The translations under genes were made by a program, and so were the position numbers. From positions 1 through 6,478 of the forward strand of contig JAPCJV010000105.1 of assembly GCA_027886785.1 (NCBI GenBank): 6,478 nt of DNA, in the 5' to 3' direction. Source of the DNA: Nitrososphaerota archaeon (lineage in GTDB: Archaea; Thermoproteota; Nitrososphaeria; Nitrososphaerales; CADDZS01). Shown piece after piece: positions 1-5,836 of this stretch; the stretch's first letter is position 1; each line of letters starts with the position of its first letter. Below the pieces are notes generated by a model. It had not been told where the DNA came from, searched no databases, and saw only the letters and a program-made list of their open reading frames with translations.

Positions 1-1
1 C

Positions 2-58
2 GTTGTAGCAGGCTTGGTATCGCTTGTTTACGTCTTGAGGTGGCGAAAACCTTCCTGA
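2..58 (+). CDS. 3' end of a gene, probable membrane-anchored C-terminus (partial)
   Basis: Only the last 18 codons and a TGA stop (56-58) are present. They read as a hydrophobic run (VVAGLVSLVYVL) followed by a basic tail (RWRKPS), the usual form of a C-terminal transmembrane anchor with a positively charged cytoplasmic end. The propeller protein encoded on the opposite strand has the same design at its C-terminus. The stop lies one base from the end of that gene, so the two genes converge. The call rests on this short peptide pattern alone. Frame 1 is also open to a TAA at 61-63 but gives a less coherent peptide. Function cannot be assigned. Confidence 0.4.
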   Translation, partial: VVAGLVSLVYVLRWRKPS

Positions 59-59
59 G

Positions 60-1745
60 CTAACCGATCGCGCGACTCCGCCTAAATTTCGGATCTGAGT
101 GCATTAACCGCTTTTTCTTAGACTTCATCCTGAATGCCAGAATAAAAACCACGACAACCGAGGCCACGCTTCCGATTACTGCTCCACTTATGAGCAGCTG
201 ATTGTTTGAAGAAGTAACGACAAGTTTCAGTATGGTTGAATAGATTATTCCCCCGGGATTCTGTTTTGCGCTTACTGTCAGATAATAAATTCCTGAATTT
301 AGCGATTGGGTGGATAACTTGAGATTACTCGTAGCATTCCCCGTTCCGGTGAGCTGCAATGATTTCGGAGCAAAGTCCCCTTGAACCCTGTTCAGGATCC
401 CGGTATTGGAGATTCCAGAAATGTCCAGACTAATATTACTGGTAAAGTCCGATGGAGCAGATTGGATCACCTCAACAGGGTCGAGGAAAGAACTTGATGG
501 ATCTAACCTGGGTTGATCCTGTTTCAATTCAATACTGATTCCTGATCTGACGGGAACCGGTCTTAACTCCCCAATTGCATTTCCAAAAATCTCTACAAAC
601 CAAACCGTTTTGTTCTGTCCAAGAGTCAAAGTATAGACCCCCGCACTCGTTGAAGTGCAACAGGGTACTTCGTATTCCGTAAGCGAATTGGTGGTCGGAT
701 CGAACTCGCCAATTTTGTTTCCGTAATGCTCAGCGATCCACACTTTTCCTTGACCATCGACACCGATTCCATTGGGTAAGGAAACGGAATAACCGAATTC
801 ATTATTGGTTTTAGATGTCCAAAACCGATTCAAGCTGTTTGATTGGGTATTGAAACTGTCGAAGGAGCTGTCCACGTGTTCCGTAATCCAGAGCGTTTTT
901 CCATCTCGAGCCAGAGCGATTCCGCTGGGAGTGGGAAGACTCGACTGCACGTTCACAGTGCTCCCTAAGAAGTTTGCAGATCTCTGAAAGCTAAAAACGT
1001 ACGTGCTGTTCAAAGGAGAAAACTCGCTGATTCCGTTGGACGTATTGTCCTTAAGTTGTGAGATTATACCACGACCGATCATCGCTGCATCGGCGGCGGT
1101 AAACCAAAAGTTTCCACTGTGATCGAACACCAGTCCCGCCGGGCCCGATTGAAAGACCGGAAGATTGAATCTCAAGAAGGAGTCGTTGTTGGGAAAAAAC
1201 TCGTCGATTTGATTTGAGAAGATACAAATTATCCAAATGCCGTTTGATCCGTCCACCACGACCCCGGTAGGACCGCAGGCTTGGTTCTGTATCTGACCCC
1301 CGACAGAGACGGTTGACCCAGGTACGCCGTATTCTTTGATAATGCCGTTGCGTAATTCCCCCAGATGGTCGGAGTTGAGTTCGGTGAACCAAGTGTCCGA
1401 ATTGTTATCGGTGGCGATCGACGTAACGCCGGAGTTGGGCGTCGGAACGGCGTACTCCCTGAAGACATCTGTTTTAGGATCAAAAGATCCGATTTGATTT
1501 GAACCCTGCTCTGCAACCCAGACCAATCCGGAAGGATCCGTGGCTATTGCGAATGGAGCAGAAGATCCGTTTGGCAGTGGGTATTGCGCCATCTGATACC
1601 CTGTTTGGTTAAGCTGAGAAAGGGTTGCGGACAATATTGCATCGTGCTGCGATCCCTGAAAACTCGAAACGTCAGCAAACGGCAGTACCAATATCAACAA
1701 AATTACCAAACTTTTGCACGCAACTCTCGAAAAGGATTTGTTCAA
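60..1745 (-). CDS. Secreted, membrane-anchored Vgb-like seven-bladed beta-propeller protein
   Basis: This 561-residue protein has an N-terminal signal sequence (basic residues, then a hydrophobic stretch at about 12-24). Seven repeats follow, starting near residues 65, 108, 160, 203, 274, 325 and 371. Each has the pattern 'G-I-A-x-D-x-x-G-x-x-W-x-x-E-x-x-x-N-x-I-G-x-F-x-P' followed by 'EY-x-V-P', the signature of the virginiamycin B lyase/NHL-like propeller. A beta-rich region (about 401-510) resembles an Ig-like domain, and a transmembrane helix (about 516-538) is followed by KSKKKR. Several N-x-S/T sequons fit an extracytoplasmic location. The family includes a streptogramin-cleaving enzyme, but most archaeal members are uncharacterised surface proteins, and the anchor and extra domain argue against a simple antibiotic lyase. 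The start is TTG; no in-frame ATG precedes the signal peptide. It lies 66 bases downstream of the cupredoxin gene and may have its own promoter. A CC pair at 362-363 stands out. Fold call strong; function unknown. Confidence 0.88.
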   Translation of the reverse strand: MNKSFSRVACKSLVILLILVLPFADVSSFQGSQHDAILSATLSQLNQTGYQMAQYPLPNGSSAPFAIATDPSGLVWVAEQGSNQIGSFDPKTDVFREYAVPTPNSGVTSIATDNNSDTWFTELNSDHLGELRNGIIKEYGVPGSTVSVGGQIQNQACGPTGVVVDGSNGIWIICIFSNQIDEFFPNNDSFLRFNLPVFQSGPAGLVFDHSGNFWFTAADAAMIGRGIISQLKDNTSNGISEFSPLNSTYVFSFQRSANFLGSTVNVQSSLPTPSGIALARDGKTLWITEHVDSSFDSFNTQSNSLNRFWTSKTNNEFGYSVSLPNGIGVDGQGKVWIAEHYGNKIGEFDPTTNSLTEYEVPCCTSTSAGVYTLTLGQNKTVWFVEIFGNAIGELRPVPVRSGISIELKQDQPRLDPSSSFLDPVEVIQSAPSDFTSNISLDISGISNTGILNRVQGDFAPKSLQLTGTGNATSNLKLSTQSLNSGIYYLTVSAKQNPGGIIYSTILKLVVTSSNNQLLISGAVIGSVASVVVVFILAFRMKSKKKRLMHSDPKFRRSRAIG

Positions 1746-1777
1746 CCCTAGGGCATCTCTGGTTTTCGGGAAGTACG

Positions 1778-1784
1778 ATTAATT
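1778..1784 (-). promoter_or_regulatory. Possible TATA box for the propeller gene
   Basis: AATTAAT on the minus strand is centred about 36 bases upstream of the TTG start at 1745. An archaeal TATA box here would place transcription start near 1755, giving a leader of about 10 bases. A/T-rich boxes arise easily by chance, so this is tentative. It would allow the propeller gene to be transcribed apart from the cupredoxin gene. Confidence 0.3.
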
Positions 1785-1793
1785 GGAAAACAT

Positions 1794-1812
1794 ACGCAAA
1801 GGGAAAATGCGT
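1794..1812 (-). terminator. Weak hairpin/T-rich sequence after the cupredoxin gene
   Basis: The minus strand carries a 5-bp inverted repeat (ACGCA / TGCGT) around a 9-base loop containing TTTT. It begins inside the cupredoxin TGA stop codon (1812-1814) and is followed by ATGTTTT. Archaeal termination depends mainly on T-runs, which are short here. This could be a partial terminator between the cupredoxin pair and the propeller gene, or chance. Confidence 0.25.
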
Positions 1813-2300
1813 CAAGAATTTGATGGGAGGATATTTACCAGCCCGATCATGAATGGATGGACGTTACAAAAATAGTAGTAGCTTCCAGCTGCTAGGGAAC
1901 TCGTCACGGTAAGATTGAAACTATGGCCTGGAGGGATGAGCGGTGAATTCCATGCCGTGGAGTTGAATGCCGAAACGGTGTGCGAAGATCCATCAAGGTT
2001 GATCCATTCGATCGTGGCTCCCCGCGTTGCATTTATGGTCCCCGGAGAAAAGGACGAGTCCTTCATATTAACGATGCAGAAATTGCTGCAATTCAAAGAC
2101 CCGGGTGGCTGTTTCTGGCATGGGACAAGGGGTGCACAAAAAAACGGATTATTACTGCCCTGGCTCTTGTTGAGCATCGTGTAAACGACAGGATAGGTGA
2201 CTGCGGCAATCATCAAGGTCGCTATGATGCCATAGACATACTTGGATTTCAATGTCCACCAGTTTTTGTTACATTTAGCGGGTTTCCATAACTTGCTCAC
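1812..2300 (-). CDS. Membrane-anchored type-1 (blue) copper protein, plastocyanin-like
   Basis: This 162-residue protein has a basic cytoplasmic N-terminus, one transmembrane helix (about 21-43) that probably acts as an uncleaved anchor, a linker, and a cupredoxin domain (about 74-160). The type-1 copper ligands are visible: H107 in SSHTV, then C145, H148 and M151 in YFCNVHPFM. The C-x2-H-x2-M loop is the short form seen in amicyanin and many archaeal plastocyanin-like proteins. Such proteins are single-electron carriers on the outer face of the membrane, and the divergent oxidase genes make a role as donor to CuA plausible, though unproven. The start is GTG (2298-2300), overlapping the upstream gene's TGA as GTGA, with no Shine-Dalgarno sequence, so translation is probably coupled. 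Four extra cysteines (C55, C61, C71, C75) lie between anchor and domain, which is unusual. The cupredoxin call is firm; the redox partner is inferred. Confidence 0.92.
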   Translation of the reverse strand: MSKLWKPAKCNKNWWTLKSKYVYGIIATLMIAAVTYPVVYTMLNKSQGSNNPFFCAPLVPCQKQPPGSLNCSNFCIVNMKDSSFSPGTINATRGATIEWINLDGSSHTVSAFNSTAWNSPLIPPGHSFNLTVTSSLAAGSYYYFCNVHPFMIGLVNILPSNS

Positions 2301-3403
2301 AAGGGGATTTTTTTCGATATCAAAGTCACGAGCGATATCGGGGTGTGACCAGTTTTACTCGCCTGAAAATCCAGAATAGTGAGACCTACTAAAAGAGTGA
2401 CCACGCTAATGAGAGGCGGAAGTACCACTCCTGAAAGATGAGAGTAAATCGAGGGAACTGTGGAGGACACGCCACCAAATAAAACCGAGATTAGGGTGGG
2501 AACCAGACACGTGGGACAGGTCGCCGTGAAACCGAAGAAACCTCCGAGACCGGAAACAGTTGCTCCAGTGAGGCACGAATGTTTCTCTGAATCCCCGATG
2601 ATGTACAAAGTAACAATCACAGTCGCTGCAACGAGAGCGGACATTACTGCGGCAAGCACTATTTCAAACGGAAGTACAATCAGATTGAAGAATTGATTTA
2701 GCTGAATCAAAACCTGAGGGATGTAAAATGCACTTGCGATCGCGGAATCAGGTGGGGGTCCGGCCGTAAAGACGAATGCAAAGGGATAGCTTCCACTTGG
2801 GGAAGGGACGTAATTCCCCGGCGGCGTGTTGAACCCCGTGATTATGATCTGGTTTACTAAAATCAAGTAAGTTATGAAATACGCGATCCCAATGATCCAT
2901 CCAATCTTTGCTGAATTTCGATGAAAAGCCAGCGCATTCCTCAGCGTCGGAAATATTCTGATCAGAACAAATGGGATCCCCGTTGCTGCTGCAAGACTCA
3001 GGGATACAATGTAAAGCACAGCAAGGGCCCCCGTGTAATAACTGGTGGGGGAGGGATAAACGATATCTACAAAATACTTCATCAGCCAATAGCTCGAGAT
3101 CGCGAGCGTGGCGAAAAATAGAGAAGCATAAGCGAGTTTGAAGGATTTACTGTTAGTACTAGTTCTTTCTCTTTCCCTAGGGGAAACAAGATCTTCATTC
3201 GAATTCTTTTTCTGTCGCCGGGAGAGAATTATCAGACCTATTATCAGAGAAATGAGCGAATAGGGAACTAAGTACTTCATCATAGAATAATCTGAAAACT
3301 GCACAAGGTAGAACGAGCTTAGCAGAGGGAGCCCAAAAAGAAATGCTGCAAGCCAAAAAGTATAGGCTCCTGACAGATTTCTTGAATTATAGCTCAAACC
3401 CAT
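2297..3403 (-). CDS. Polytopic membrane protein with intramembrane TCPTC motif
   Basis: The 368-residue product has about eight predicted membrane segments (near residues 14-34, 45-61, 90-112, 122-148, 166-190, 240-270, 280-310, 322-345), a charged loop at 62-88 and a probable outer loop rich in P, G and S at 190-220. The seventh segment contains T-C-P-T-C (C296, C299) in a Gly-rich context followed by VP, with another cysteine (C277) just before it. A CPxC pair within a membrane helix suggests thiol redox chemistry or metal (copper) binding or transport. I do not recognise a named family. The ATG at 3401-3403 is preferred because GGGAG sits 7 bases upstream; a TTG at 3422-3424 would add seven residues. 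The gene overlaps the cupredoxin gene by four bases, so the two are probably made together. A role in copper delivery to, or maturation of, the cupredoxin or oxidase is inference only. Confidence 0.82.
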   Translation of the reverse strand: MGLSYNSRNLSGAYTFWLAAFLFGLPLLSSFYLVQFSDYSMMKYLVPYSLISLIIGLIILSRRQKKNSNEDLVSPRERERTSTNSKSFKLAYASLFFATLAISSYWLMKYFVDIVYPSPTSYYTGALAVLYIVSLSLAAATGIPFVLIRIFPTLRNALAFHRNSAKIGWIIGIAYFITYLILVNQIIITGFNTPPGNYVPSPSGSYPFAFVFTAGPPPDSAIASAFYIPQVLIQLNQFFNLIVLPFEIVLAAVMSALVAATVIVTLYIIGDSEKHSCLTGATVSGLGGFFGFTATCPTCLVPTLISVLFGGVSSTVPSIYSHLSGVVLPPLISVVTLLVGLTILDFQASKTGHTPISLVTLISKKIPL

Positions 3404-3410
3404 TAGGAAA

Positions 3411-3415
3411 CTCCC
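3411..3415 (-). promoter_or_regulatory. Shine-Dalgarno-like GGGAG deciding the start of the TCPTC membrane protein
   Basis: GGGAG on the minus strand is separated by 7 bases (TTTCCTA) from the ATG at 3401-3403. This is the clearest ribosome binding site in the window and supports the internal ATG over the upstream TTG at 3422-3424. The other starts have no comparable motif. Confidence 0.5.
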
Positions 3416-3440
3416 GTGATTCAAAGCAGCTGAGGGGTTG

Positions 3441-3446
3441 ATTTTA
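3441..3446 (-). promoter_or_regulatory. Possible TATA box for the membrane protein-cupredoxin operon
   Basis: The minus strand reads GTAAAATC here. Counting about 26 bases downstream puts transcription start near 3417, leaving a leader of about 15 bases that includes the GGGAG site before the ATG at 3403. The position is consistent with an archaeal promoter, but the match is short. Confidence 0.35.
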
Positions 3447-3468
3447 CCTTTTTCATCATTACGCGCAG

Positions 3469-3489
3469 TCGGAAAAATTGCTTCGGAAA
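3469..3489. repeat. Short direct repeat TCGGAAA in the divergent promoter region
   Basis: TCGGAAA occurs at 3469-3475 and again at 3483-3489, a 14-base period. The copies lie between the two outward-facing candidate TATA boxes. It could be a regulator binding site shared by both operons, but a 7-mer pair is weak evidence and the spacing is not the 10-11 bases expected for same-face binding. Confidence 0.2.
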
Positions 3490-3513
3490 GAGTGGATTTG
3501 AGATTCCTTGCGG

Positions 3514-3520
3514 TTTATTG
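3514..3520 (+). promoter_or_regulatory. Possible TATA box of the oxidase cluster
   Basis: TTTATTG is centred about 28 bases upstream of the ATG at 3545. That is the distance expected for a leaderless archaeal transcript starting at or next to the start codon. This supports 3545 over the TTG at 3518, which would fall within the promoter element itself. Confidence 0.4.
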
Positions 3521-3544
3521 TTAGGCAAGCTTCAAATAGTTCGC

Positions 3545-4462
3545 ATGGGTGCCGTCTCGCCAGTACAAGTGAATCTCCAGTCCGACTTGAAGGATACCTG
3601 GATGAGGATCTTTCTGATTCTCGGTTTCTCCCTTGGCTCAATTTTGATTTTGTCACTCTTGGGTATGCTTCTGGTGCAATCAATTATTTTGGTGGGATCC
3701 TTTGCGATGATTCCCGCTATCCTAATCTGGGAAAAGTACTCGGCTAGAAAACGAATTTCTTCAAAATCCGCGGAAATTTCTGCAGATGAAAGATGGGCCC
3801 TGATTAAGATGGACTTGGAAAAAATTCAGAGAGAGATTGACAAATGCAAAGACCACGTTACGAAAAAGAATCTCAATTCATCGAAGTACTCCTTGGAAAA
3901 CAAACTGAGGAAACTAGAGTGGTCGATCCGAGAATCAGATCTTACTCAGATGTATAACGCTCCTAAAGGAAAAATAAATCGGGTGCCTGACAAAATAGAT
4001 TCATCACGGCCTAAAGACGCGAAAGAACCCGGTGATTTGGAGGACCCAGCTCACGAAAAGGATAGACCGGATAAAGAAAAAATTGTATTCCCTGATTCTG
4101 AATCGCGAGATTATCTCGTGAAAACTCTCTTAGATGCAAGAGTCGTTCTCCGAAATGAACCCGCACTATCACTGAGATATGTGCTAAAACCGACTGCCAA
4201 TAATCTAAGAGCCCATTATTACATCCTCAGAAGACGCGCGATTGAAAAATCTCATACTCCCTTATCTCCTGCTGCCCTTTCGGATTATTGGGTGTGCTGG
4301 GCGTTACTCCATTCTGTCGCAAACAATTTACCGCTGGAACCGAATTTGCCCAAATATTGTTCAAAACCCCTTCGTCCAAAGGTAGTTTCTTTCATCAAAT
4401 TGGTCAATTCTCTCGGACTCGATCCGCCTTCTGCCAACGCAGAAATCTCCAAGACGAAATGA
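3545..4462 (+). CDS. Unrecognised membrane-hairpin and coiled-coil protein
   Basis: I do not recognise a family. From the ATG at 3545 the product is 305 residues. It has two closely spaced transmembrane helices (about 20-40 and 42-62), then a charged helical stretch likely to form a coiled coil (about 82-132). A low-complexity linker rich in D, E, K and P (about 140-182) leads to a C-terminal, mainly helical domain (about 186-295) with the segments LLDARVVLRNEP, HYYILRRRAI and SDYWVCWALLHSVANN. The hairpin implies that both ends and the bulk of the protein are on one side, probably cytoplasmic. The gene is first in the plus-strand cluster and ends 19 bases before the CtaG-like gene, so cotranscription is likely. 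An upstream in-frame TTG at 3518 would add nine residues but overlaps the putative TATA box. A scaffold or assembly role for the oxidase is a guess from position. The gene is probably real given its length and coherent domain layout. Confidence 0.75.
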   Translation: MGAVSPVQVNLQSDLKDTWMRIFLILGFSLGSILILSLLGMLLVQSIILVGSFAMIPAILIWEKYSARKRISSKSAEISADERWALIKMDLEKIQREIDKCKDHVTKKNLNSSKYSLENKLRKLEWSIRESDLTQMYNAPKGKINRVPDKIDSSRPKDAKEPGDLEDPAHEKDRPDKEKIVFPDSESRDYLVKTLLDARVVLRNEPALSLRYVLKPTANNLRAHYYILRRRAIEKSHTPLSPAALSDYWVCWALLHSVANNLPLEPNLPKYCSKPLRPKVVSFIKLVNSLGLDPPSANAEISKTK

Positions 4463-4481
4463 AAGATAGTCTTCGATCAAG

Positions 4482-5147
4482 ATGACTGCCGCAAACCAGA
4501 GAATAGGGAAGGAATATCAGAATCTCACGCAGAGCAGATACTTTCGAATGGCCCTGGCTGGGCTCGTCGGTACGCTGGCTCTCCTAGCCTATCCGGTGGA
4601 CTCGATTCTAGATCAAAATCTTACGCTTCACATGTTCCAACATTTTGGACTTTTCTTTTTCTCTGCGATCGTGGGCTACGGCTTGGAAAAGACGCTCATT
4701 ACAAAACTTGTTTTTCTCAAGAAAAAAACGTATGTCGGCTGGAAAGCGTACGTCTCGCTCATCAAATTTAATCATGAAACCAAAGGTCTCCTTTTCGCGG
4801 CTGTCATACCTTTGGCAGTATTCTCCTTTTGGCACTATCCGGCGAATTTCGATCTTGCTGTGACAAACGGTTTCGTGCACGTACTGGAGCACTTCAGCTA
4901 CATCGTAGCTGGAGGATTTTTAGGCGCAGCTGTCGTGGCTGTTCCACGCAAATTCAAAGCGCTGCTGCTCGTTCTTGCCTTTATGCAGGCGGGGATGATG
5001 GGATCTATGATGCTTGTATGGCCTCACTTTTTCACCGCATATTCTAGCGCTCAGAATTCTGAAATGGACTCAGCTCTGATGCTGTTCGGAGCAGTCGGAT
5101 TAATGGCTAGCGGATCCTGGTTTCTAAAAGTCGTGGACGTAATTTAA
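4482..5147 (+). CDS. CtaG/DUF1404-like integral membrane protein, probable oxidase copper-insertion factor
   Basis: This 221-residue protein has about six hydrophobic segments (near 23-37, 50-67, 101-117, 130-155, 158-182, 197-217). Its histidines follow the caa3-CtaG pattern: HMFQH (H50, H54) at the head of the second helix, FWHYP (H118), then HVLEH (H133, H137) opening a Gly-rich helix, plus H182 in the WPHF motif. CtaG-type proteins are linked to copper delivery to the CuB site of subunit I, and DUF1404 proteins are archaeal relatives found near heme-copper oxidase genes. The location directly before subunits II and I fits this. The ATG at 4482 lies 19 bases after the preceding stop and lacks a clear Shine-Dalgarno site. 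Copper chemistry is inferred from the family and the paired histidines; a purely structural role in the oxidase is possible. Confidence 0.8.
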   Translation: MTAANQRIGKEYQNLTQSRYFRMALAGLVGTLALLAYPVDSILDQNLTLHMFQHFGLFFFSAIVGYGLEKTLITKLVFLKKKTYVGWKAYVSLIKFNHETKGLLFAAVIPLAVFSFWHYPANFDLAVTNGFVHVLEHFSYIVAGGFLGAAVVAVPRKFKALLLVLAFMQAGMMGSMMLVWPHFFTAYSSAQNSEMDSALMLFGAVGLMASGSWFLKVVDVI

Positions 5148-5175
5148 GAAATGTGCGGTAGAAAATTCGAAAACG

Positions 5176-5184
5176 CTTATTAGT
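5176..5184 (+). promoter_or_regulatory. Possible TATA box before oxidase subunit II
   Basis: CTTATTAGT lies in the 63-base gap between the CtaG-like gene and subunit II, centred about 31 bases before the TTG start at 5211. Transcription would begin near 5206, leaving a leader of about five bases. This could give the core oxidase genes a promoter of their own in addition to readthrough. The match is weak. Confidence 0.3.
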
Positions 5185-5210
5185 ATTCATGAATTTTCAG
5201 GCGCACAACT

Positions 5211-5816
5211 TTGAAAAGACGTACTGTCCTTTTGTCCTGGACAATAATTCTTTTCCTCACTGTCATCGTACTTGAAGTCATATACACTCCCTACGATTAC
5301 GCCGGTTACATTAAAGCAAACAACGTGGGCGAGGGTGTAGCCCAGGCAGATCGCCCCCCAATCGAGGGCCAGTACCAGGTAGTCTTTGTCACTTGCGAGC
5401 AGTGGCAGTTTCTATTCTACCCTCATGTTGCGGGCTCCCCCGGGGCAACTATTGTGAGGGCGGACATGCCGGTCCTTTTTATTGTTCGATCCTCAGATGT
5501 TACCCACGGTTTTTACATAAACACGGCAGGGCAGTGGGTCAATCAAGGATTCCAATTTGGAGTTATGGCAATCCCTGGTTACATCGATTACGTCGTCTGG
5601 AATTTTCAGCCGGCTGCTGCCGCCTATACTTCGGGCGAATCATTGTACCACGTCCAGTGCTCGGAGTACTGCGGCGTGACTGCTTCAGGTCTGGGACATC
5701 CATGGATGGATGCAATTATCTTCGTTGTCCCGAATAATTCCACGGGGATCGCACTCCAGAAACAACAGATGAATGGAAACACGCCTCCCATCTTGAATGG
5801 TACGCTAAGATCTTGA
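5211..5816 (+). CDS. coxB: Heme-copper oxidase subunit II (CuA-containing)
   Basis: This 201-residue subunit accepts electrons from a donor at its binuclear CuA centre and passes them to subunit I. It has one N-terminal transmembrane helix (about 6-25), as in ba3/B-type oxidases, and then an outer cupredoxin-fold domain. CuA ligands can be read directly: H99 in DVTHGF, then C150, E152 (backbone), C154, H163 and M166 in the C-terminal loop. QWQF at 64-67 holds the conserved tryptophan region used for electron entry. The Cys-to-His spacing is 9 residues rather than the usual 4, meaning five extra residues (VTASG, 156-160) with all ligands kept. The start is TTG; the frame is open back to 5193, so an unusual ATT start there cannot be excluded. 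Subunit I follows 20 bases later, so the two are cotranscribed. The subunit call is very secure; the B-type assignment is inference. Confidence 0.95.
   Translation: MKRRTVLLSWTIILFLTVIVLEVIYTPYDYAGYIKANNVGEGVAQADRPPIEGQYQVVFVTCEQWQFLFYPHVAGSPGATIVRADMPVLFIVRSSDVTHGFYINTAGQWVNQGFQFGVMAIPGYIDYVVWNFQPAAAAYTSGESLYHVQCSEYCGVTASGLGHPWMDAIIFVVPNNSTGIALQKQQMNGNTPPILNGTLRS
5658..5708 (+). other. CuA ligand loop with five-residue insertion
   Basis: These codons encode C150 through M166 of subunit II: CSEYCG, VTASG, then LGHPWM. Removing the five middle residues gives CSEYCGLGHPWM, which matches the usual C-x-E-x-C-G-x-x-H-x-x-M arrangement. The reading frame is intact and every copper ligand is present, so this is a lengthened loop rather than a broken gene. 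Confidence 0.75.
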
Positions 5817-5836
5817 GAAAGTGGTTGGCATAGGTT

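Noticed and set aside
1051..1516. Minus-strand open frames within the propeller gene
   Set aside because: They are out-of-frame shadows of a gene with seven clear repeats in its own frame.
60..1745. Call as a streptogramin resistance gene (vgb)
   Set aside because: The match is to the propeller fold only; the signal peptide, extra domain and membrane anchor are unlike the resistance enzyme, and I could not align catalytic residues.
1915..2291. Plus-strand open frames opposite the cupredoxin gene (for example 1980-2291)
   Set aside because: The peptides show no domains or hydrophobic pattern, while the minus-strand product carries a complete set of copper ligands.
3404..3424. TTG start at 3424 giving seven extra residues for the TCPTC membrane protein
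   Set aside because: The internal ATG at 3403 has GGGAG at 7-base spacing; the TTG has no ribosome site. The longer form is still possible.
3518..3544. TTG start at 3518 giving nine extra residues for the hairpin/coiled-coil protein
   Set aside because: It overlaps the candidate TATA box, and the ATG at 3545 is at the right distance for a leaderless transcript.
5189..5210. ATG at 5189 as the start of subunit II
   Set aside because: It is in a different reading frame from the CuA domain.
5658..5708. Frameshift or pseudogene explanation for the odd CuA loop
   Set aside because: The extra sequence is a multiple of three, the frame stays open, and all ligands downstream are kept.
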